Assembly: GCA_020216965.1 (NCBI GenBank)
Contig: JAIWOJ010000104.1
Span: 1 to 7,132, forward strand
Direction of reading: 5' to 3'
DNA length: 7,132 nt
Origin: Prosthecobacter sp.
GTDB taxonomy: Bacteria; Verrucomicrobiota; Verrucomicrobiia; Verrucomicrobiales; Verrucomicrobiaceae
Shown: in pieces, positions 4,361 to 7,132 of the stretch
How positions within the stretch are numbered: the first letter of the stretch is position 1
Layout: the number at the start of each line of letters is the position of its first letter
Program-made: the position numbers and the translations under genes
Notes under the pieces: model-generated
Seen by the model: the letters and a program-made list of their open reading frames with translations, nothing else
Database searches by the model: none
Told to the model about the DNA's origin: nothing

Positions 4361-4434
4361 CGCCCGTTGGTGAAACAGCATCACATCTGGCTTACATCCA
4401 GAAATCGGGGGCGCAAATCCTCCACGGGCGACCA
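4361..4434 (+). tRNA. tRNA-Val(TAC)
   Basis: The acceptor CGCCCGT/ACGGGCG is perfect; the D stem GTGA/TCAC encloses AACAGCA; the anticodon arm TCTGG-CTTACAT-CCAGA is perfect and reads TAC; the T stem GGGGG/CCTCC pairs fully with loop CGCAAAT. A73 and an encoded CCA follow. This is the last well-formed tRNA before the four Y RNA-like units. Confidence 0.87.
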
Positions 4435-4442
4435 ATCCTTTT

Positions 4443-4572
4443 GCGGCAGTGAGAGCGGAGTTCCTTCGTAGCTCATTCAGTAGAGCGCACGTATTGTAAA
4501 CGTGAAGCCGCGGGTGCAACTCCCGCCGAGACACCGGGAAACCGGTGCCACACACTCTGTTCACCTTTCTCC
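4443..4572 (+). ncRNA. Y RNA-like unit 1, enclosing a tRNA-Thr(TGT)-like fold
   Basis: Terminal helix: GTGA (4449-4452) pairs with TCAC (4561-4564); GA (4453-4454) is bulged; GCGGAG (4455-4460) pairs with CTCTGT (4555-4560) using two G-U pairs. A pyrimidine tail CTTTCTCC follows. Inside lies a tRNA fold in normal order: U8-A9, D arm GCTC-ATTCAGTA-GAGC, anticodon arm CACGT-ATTGTAA-ACGTG reading TGT, and T arm GCGGG-TGCAACT-CCCGC. It has no complete acceptor stem: only TTCG/CGAG can pair, and the 3' side continues into a CACCGG-GAAA-CCGGTG hairpin (4532-4547). The element therefore looks like a tRNA recast as an internal module of a Y RNA. It could alternatively be a damaged tRNA-Thr gene. Confidence 0.55.
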
Positions 4573-4590
4573 GCAATCATTCATTTCGCG

Positions 4591-4703
4591 AAACTGAGGC
4601 AGTGAGGCCGGGGCTACTCCGGAACTCATGGGTTCGATTCCCATCGAGCCTACCAACAGGCTTGAAACCCTGGCCAGTTTTCTCCTCAGTCATCGTTCAC
4701 TTT
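4591..4703 (+). ncRNA. Y RNA-like unit 2 with permuted tRNA-like domain (YrlA-like)
   Basis: Order of arms: a hairpin CCGG-GGCTACT-CCGG (4608-4622); a canonical T arm ATGGG-TTCGATT-CCCAT (4628-4644); CGAGCCT (4645-4651), loop ACCAAC, AGGCTTG (4658-4664), a 7-bp acceptor-like helix closed by a hexaloop; then AAAC-CCTGGCCA-GTTT (4665-4680), a D-like arm with GG. This is a tRNA cut between D and anticodon arms and joined at the acceptor end, as described for YrlA Y RNAs. The ends can pair as AGTGA/TCACT (4601-4605/4697-4701), which aligns with the other units, or as ACTGAGG/CCTCAGT (4593-4599/4684-4690). ACCA after the 3' acceptor strand betrays descent from a tRNA with encoded CCA. Confidence 0.6.
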
Positions 4704-4916
4704 CACGGCAGCGAGAAAAGAGCTACTTCGACGACCAAACATTGGCAGAGGTCCGTCCGCCTCAACAGCCCGTGTATCCAACGGATAGGCGCTTAGCGCT
4801 GACCGTCCCTCAGAGGCAGATGGCAGCAGAAGCCCTGGCTCCAGACGCGGGTGCGTCTGCGGGGCGGCGCTGAGTCCGTTGTTCTTCCGGGCTGGCCACT
4901 CTTTTCGTTTTTCTCC
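4704..4916 (+). ncRNA. Y RNA-like unit 3, long rod-shaped RNA
   Basis: Terminal helix: GCGA (4711-4714) pairs with TCGT (4905-4908); GA (4715-4716) is bulged; AAAGAG (4717-4722) pairs with CTCTTT (4899-4904). A TTTTCTCC tail follows. Three nested helices lie inside: CAGCCCG/CGGGCTG (4766-4772/4888-4894), CAACGGA/TCCGTTG (4779-4785/4875-4881) and CTTAGCGC/GCGCTGAG (4792-4799/4867-4874), the last two continuous on the 3' side. Side hairpins are GAGG-TCCGTCCG-CCTC (4748-4763) and, near the apex, CAGACGC-GGGT-GCGTCTG (4842-4859). There is no tRNA-like arm set. At about 210 nt it is about twice the length of units 1, 2 and 4 and may be a different Y RNA class. Confidence 0.6.
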
Positions 4917-4924
4917 GTGATCCC

Positions 4925-5067
4925 TTTGGGGCAGCGAGACCAGGGATTCTTCGACTGAGAATCGGCAGGTTGCAGGTTCGAATCCTGCCAGGTGCTCAAC
5001 GGTACCTGTAGCTCAATGGCAGAGCAGCGGGATGTTCGCACATCCGTCTCCCAGGTCGCTTTTCTCC
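4925..5067 (+). ncRNA. Y RNA-like unit 4 with permuted tRNA-like domain (YrlA-like)
   Basis: Terminal helix: AGCGA (4933-4937) pairs with TCGCT (5056-5060); GA is bulged; CC-A-GGGA (4940-4946) pairs with TCCC-A-GG (5049-5055) with one A-A mismatch. A TTTTCTCC tail follows. Inside, in order: hairpin ATTCT-TCGACTG-AGAAT (4946-4962), whose first base competes with the terminal helix; canonical T arm GCAGG-TTCGAAT-CCTGC (4972-4988); CAGGTGC (4989-4995), loop TCAACG, GTACCTG (5002-5008), a complete 7-bp acceptor-like helix with a hexaloop; U8-A9; D arm GCTC-AATGGCA-GAGC (5011-5025) with GG; hairpin GGATG-TTCGCA-CATCC (5030-5045). Permuted order, the preserved D-loop/T-loop elbow and the bulged end helix match the plan of YrlA, the Y RNA class bound by bacterial Ro60. 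The Ro60 gene starts 130 bases downstream on the same strand. Confidence 0.72.
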
Positions 5068-5084
5068 CCAATTCCTTCCTTGGA

Positions 5085-5155
5085 CTGCGGCTGCCCTGCT
5101 GCCGCTTTCCGTGCCGCAGCCTGCAGCGGCATCCTACTCCGGCAGCACGGCTGCC
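5085..5155 (+). promoter_or_regulatory. GC-rich hairpins in the rsr leader
   Basis: CTGCGGC (5085-5091) pairs with GCCGCAG (5113-5119), and GGCAGC-ACG-GCTGCC (5141-5155) is a perfect 6-bp hairpin. GGCAG/CTGCC words recur here and in the 5' motif of the Y RNA-like units. The hairpins lie in the 128-bp interval between the last unit and the rsr start. They may be leader structure, a weak attenuator or remnants of another unit. No T-run follows. Confidence 0.4.
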
Positions 5156-5195
5156 ATCCACCTAACGGCAGCAGGTTGCCGCATACCACACACCC

Positions 5196-6623
5196 ATGAA
5201 ATTCAACACAAAGAAAAAACAACCACGCGCTGACACGCTCAACCTCGCGGGTGGCGAGGCCTTCACGGAGACGCCAAAGCTCGAACTCGCCTCCATCATG
5301 CTCACGTCGATGCTAAAAGACGAGTTCTACCGCAGCGGCGATGCCACGGCGAAGCGGCTGCGTCAGCTCATCGCCGCGCAGACAGACAAGCGCTTCATCG
5401 CCAAGGCGGCGCTGTATGCCCGCAAAGAGGCTGGCATGCGCAGCGTCAGCCACCTCACGGCGGCGGAGCTGGCAAAAAGCGTGAAGGGCGAGGCCTGGAC
5501 GGCGCGGTTTTATGATCGTGTCGTGCATCGCCCGGACGACGCCATCGAGATCCTCGCGTGTTACCGTAGCAAATATGGCAAGGTGATCCCGAACTCGCTC
5601 AAAAAGGGCCTCGGCCGTGCTCTCGCGCGTTTCGATGAGTATCAGCTCGCGAAATACCGCAAGGACCGCGCCGAGTTCTCGCTGGTCGATGTGGTGAACC
5701 TCGTTCACCCGCCTGCCACCGAAGCGCTTGGAAAGCTTGTCAAAGGCACGCTCGCTGCGGCTGAGACGTGGGAAACCAAGCTCACGCAGGCCGGTGTAGC
5801 CGCGCAGAATGACGACGATCTTGCTTTGCTGAAACGCGATGCCTGGTCGGAGCTCATTCACACGCGGAAGATCGGTTACTTCGCCCTACTGCGAAACCTG
5901 CGCAACGTGCTCGAGTCCGCTCCAGAGGCCGTCGATGCCGCGCTGGCGATGCTGCGCGATGAAAAACTCATCCGCAAATCACTCGTGCTGCCCTTCCGCT
6001 TCCAGACGGCGCTCGATACCGTGCAGGCCTCCGCGCTGCCGCGTGCCGCCGATGCGCTCGCGGCCCTCAGCGATGCCGTGGACATCTCGCTCGCGAACGT
6101 GCCCTCCTTCCCAGGCCGCACGCTCATCGCGCTCGATGGTTCCGGCTCCATGGTGGGCCGTCCGTTGCAGATCGGCTCGCTCTTTGCCGCCACGATGCTC
6201 AAGGCAAACGACGCCGATGTGCTGCTCTTCAGCAACGACGCCCAATACGTCACGCTAAACAAGCGGGACAGCACGCTCAGCCTCGCCAAGTGGCTGCAAG
6301 GCCAGGCGCAGGCCGCGGGCACCAACTTCCACTCCATCTTCCAGTGTGCAAGCCGCGCGTATGACCGTGTGATCATCCTCTCTGACATGCAGGGCTGGAT
6401 GGGGCACCATGCGCCGGTGGACACGTTCCGCCGCTGGAAGGAGCGCTACCGCTGCGATCCGAACGTGTTCAGCTTTGACCTGAACGGTTACGGTTCCCTG
6501 CAGTTCCCGGAGCGCCAGGTTTGCTGCCTGGCCGGCTTCAGCGATGAAACGCTGAAGACCCTAAAACTGCTCGATACCGACCCAGGCGCGCTGATCCGCG
6601 TGATTGAGGCTGTGGAGTTCTAG
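5196..6623 (+). CDS. rsr: Ro60 orthologue: TROVE-vWA RNA-binding protein
   Basis: A 475-residue bacterial Ro60 (Rsr). Ro proteins form a ring of helical repeats that binds single-stranded 3' ends of misfolded RNAs in the central hole and Y RNAs on the outer face; in Deinococcus and Salmonella, Rsr with a Y RNA works with polynucleotide phosphorylase in RNA decay and stress survival. Residues about 25-300 are the alpha-helical TROVE domain (LELASIMLTSMLKDEFYRSG near the start). Residues about 305-475 form a von Willebrand A domain with an intact MIDAS: DGSGS at 314-318, Thr376 in GTNFHS and Asp397 in LSDMQGW. The length is slightly below the roughly 530 residues typical of the family. The ATG at 5196 gives the expected N terminus, though only a weak AGG precedes it. 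It lies just downstream of the Y RNA-like units on the same strand, as rsr and Y RNA genes usually do. Confidence 0.93.
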   Translation: MKFNTKKKQPRADTLNLAGGEAFTETPKLELASIMLTSMLKDEFYRSGDATAKRLRQLIAAQTDKRFIAKAALYARKEAGMRSVSHLTAAELAKSVKGEAWTARFYDRVVHRPDDAIEILACYRSKYGKVIPNSLKKGLGRALARFDEYQLAKYRKDRAEFSLVDVVNLVHPPATEALGKLVKGTLAAAETWETKLTQAGVAAQNDDDLALLKRDAWSELIHTRKIGYFALLRNLRNVLESAPEAVDAALAMLRDEKLIRKSLVLPFRFQTALDTVQASALPRAADALAALSDAVDISLANVPSFPGRTLIALDGSGSMVGRPLQIGSLFAATMLKANDADVLLFSNDAQYVTLNKRDSTLSLAKWLQGQAQAAGTNFHSIFQCASRAYDRVIILSDMQGWMGHHAPVDTFRRWKERYRCDPNVFSFDLNGYGSLQFPERQVCCLAGFSDETLKTLKLLDTDPGALIRVIEAVEF

Positions 6624-6641
6624 TGGAACTCAATTCATTCG

Positions 6642-6673
6642 GCCCGTCGCCCATTCTGGGCGGCGGGCTTTTC
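6642..6673 (+). terminator. Strong intrinsic terminator after rsr
   Basis: GCCCGTCGCCC (6642-6652) pairs with GGGCGGCGGGC (6658-6668) over 11 bp with one G-U, around the loop ATTCT, followed by TTTTCTTTTT. It should stop most rsr transcripts before the next gene, or act as an attenuator that lets some through. Confidence 0.93.
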
Positions 6674-6690
6674 TTTTTACCATTCATCCG

Positions 6691-6698
6691 AAAGGAGG
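6691..6698 (+). promoter_or_regulatory. Perfect Shine-Dalgarno sequence of the nucleotidyltransferase gene
   Basis: AAAGGAGG lies six bases before the ATG at 6705. It fixes the start codon and suggests efficient translation, in contrast to rsr, which has no strong site. Confidence 0.9.
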
Positions 6699-6704
6699 TT
6701 CTCC

Positions 6705-7132
6705 ATGCAAAACAACGAAGTATTCCAGCGCGTCCGCAACGCGCTTGCTCGCCTTGAAGCCGAGCGGAACGTCCGCGTGCTCTACGCGTGCGAAAGCGGC
6801 AGTCGTGCGTGGGGATTTGCCTCGCATGACAGCGACTATGACGTCCGGTTCCTCTACGTGCATCAAAGTGACTGGTATCTCTCCGTCGAAGATCGGCGCG
6901 ATGTGATCGAGGAACCGCTGAACGATGAACTCGACATCAGCGGCTGGGAACTGCGAAAGGCGCTGCGTTTGCTGCGCAAGAGCAACCCTCCGCTGCTCGA
7001 GTGGCTGAAGTCGCCGGTTGTGTATCAGCGCGAAGCTGTCTTCGCCCGCGAGTCCGGCGAACTGTCGAAGCGCTTCCATTCGCCTCGCCGGTGTTTCTCG
7101 CACTACCTGCACATGGCAGCGCGTAACTGGAA
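6705..7132 (+). CDS. RlaP-type nucleotidyltransferase (COG3541), 5' part
   Basis: The first 142 codons of a DNA polymerase beta-type nucleotidyltransferase; the gene continues beyond the right edge. The signature is visible: Gly32-Ser33 in ESGSRAWGFAS, then Asp44 and Asp46 in HDSDYDVRF, and a likely third metal ligand Asp77 in LDISGWELRK. The stretch WELRKALRLLRKSNPPLLEW (81-100) is characteristic of the COG3541 / PF10127 family, named RlaP (RNA ligase-associated polymerase-beta-like) from comparative genomics of RNA repair. The enzyme should transfer a nucleotide to an acceptor, probably RNA; its substrate is not established. It follows rsr on the same strand after the terminator at 6642. 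Because it is incomplete, total length and C-terminal domains are unknown. Confidence 0.9.
   Translation, partial: MQNNEVFQRVRNALARLEAERNVRVLYACESGSRAWGFASHDSDYDVRFLYVHQSDWYLSVEDRRDVIEEPLNDELDISGWELRKALRLLRKSNPPLLEWLKSPVVYQREAVFARESGELSKRFHSPRRCFSHYLHMAARNW

Noticed and set aside
4205..4576. A 123-codon minus-strand frame
   Set aside because: It is antisense to tRNA-Lys, tRNA-Val and the Thr-like unit; no start context or recognisable motif.
4608..4622. Possible amber suppressor tRNA anticodon (loop GGCTACT, anticodon CTA)
   Set aside because: Position 33 would be G instead of U and the surrounding element is permuted without a normal D arm before it, so a decoding role is not supported.
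2480..5070. CRISPR array
   Set aside because: Units are of unequal length and sequence, fold as tRNA-like RNAs, and there are no uniform direct repeats or regular spacers.
5313..6424. Two 182-codon minus-strand frames inside rsr
   Set aside because: Both are antisense shadows of the TROVE and vWA coding sequence, a common artefact in GC-rich genes.

Overview
The window most likely comes from a member of the Verrucomicrobiota or a near relative. The support is indirect: an SSB with a Gly/Gln/Pro-rich tail, a ZnuA-like lipoprotein of an atypical kind, a small secreted protein with a CPVDGK motif, and dispersed palindromes of a type I associate with that phylum. No ribosomal marker is present, so the assignment is an inference.

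Layout. Positions 1-1815 are ordinary genes: the start of a small exported protein (minus strand), ssb (minus strand), and a divergent ZnuA/TroA-like metal-binding lipoprotein that lacks two of the usual His ligands. Positions 1816-2480 hold no convincing large gene, but contain a promoter-like sequence, a 55-codon ORF or structured RNA, and a strong terminator. Positions 2480-5070 (2.6 kb) are a dense plus-strand array of tRNA genes, degenerate tRNA-like elements and other folded RNAs. Positions 5196-6623 encode a TROVE-vWA protein, the bacterial Ro60 orthologue (Rsr). After a strong terminator, 6705-7132 is the start of an RlaP-type nucleotidyltransferase (COG3541), a family known from RNA-repair gene neighbourhoods.

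The array. I could fold recognisable tRNAs for Trp(CCA), Gly(TCC), Arg(GCG), Thr(CGT), His(GTG), Cys(GCA), Met(CAT) twice, Pro(TGG), Glu(TTC), Lys(TTT) and Val(TAC), plus degenerate Met-, Phe-, Ser- and Thr-like ones. They are packed with 4-15 nt spacers that usually contain TTTC or TTTTCATG. Most have an altered elbow: the D-loop GG becomes AG and the T-loop U55 becomes G (TGC instead of TTC). The few elements that keep GG also keep TTC.

Just upstream of rsr, four consecutive RNAs (about 4443-5067) share a 5' GGCAGYGAG motif and a pyrimidine-rich 3' tail. Three of them close their ends with a helix bulged by GA. Two of the four contain a circularly permuted tRNA-like domain: T arm, then an acceptor helix closed by a 6-nt loop, then D arm. 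This is the architecture reported for YrlA-type bacterial Y RNAs, the partners of Rsr. A third permuted element may open the array at 2485.

Interpretation. The right-hand two thirds of the window look like one RNA-centred locus: Y RNAs and a battery of altered tRNAs, their ring-shaped Ro60 binder, and an RNA-repair-associated nucleotidyltransferase. Roles in tRNA surveillance, repair or replacement after nuclease attack are plausible but inferred. No RNA ligase lies inside the window.
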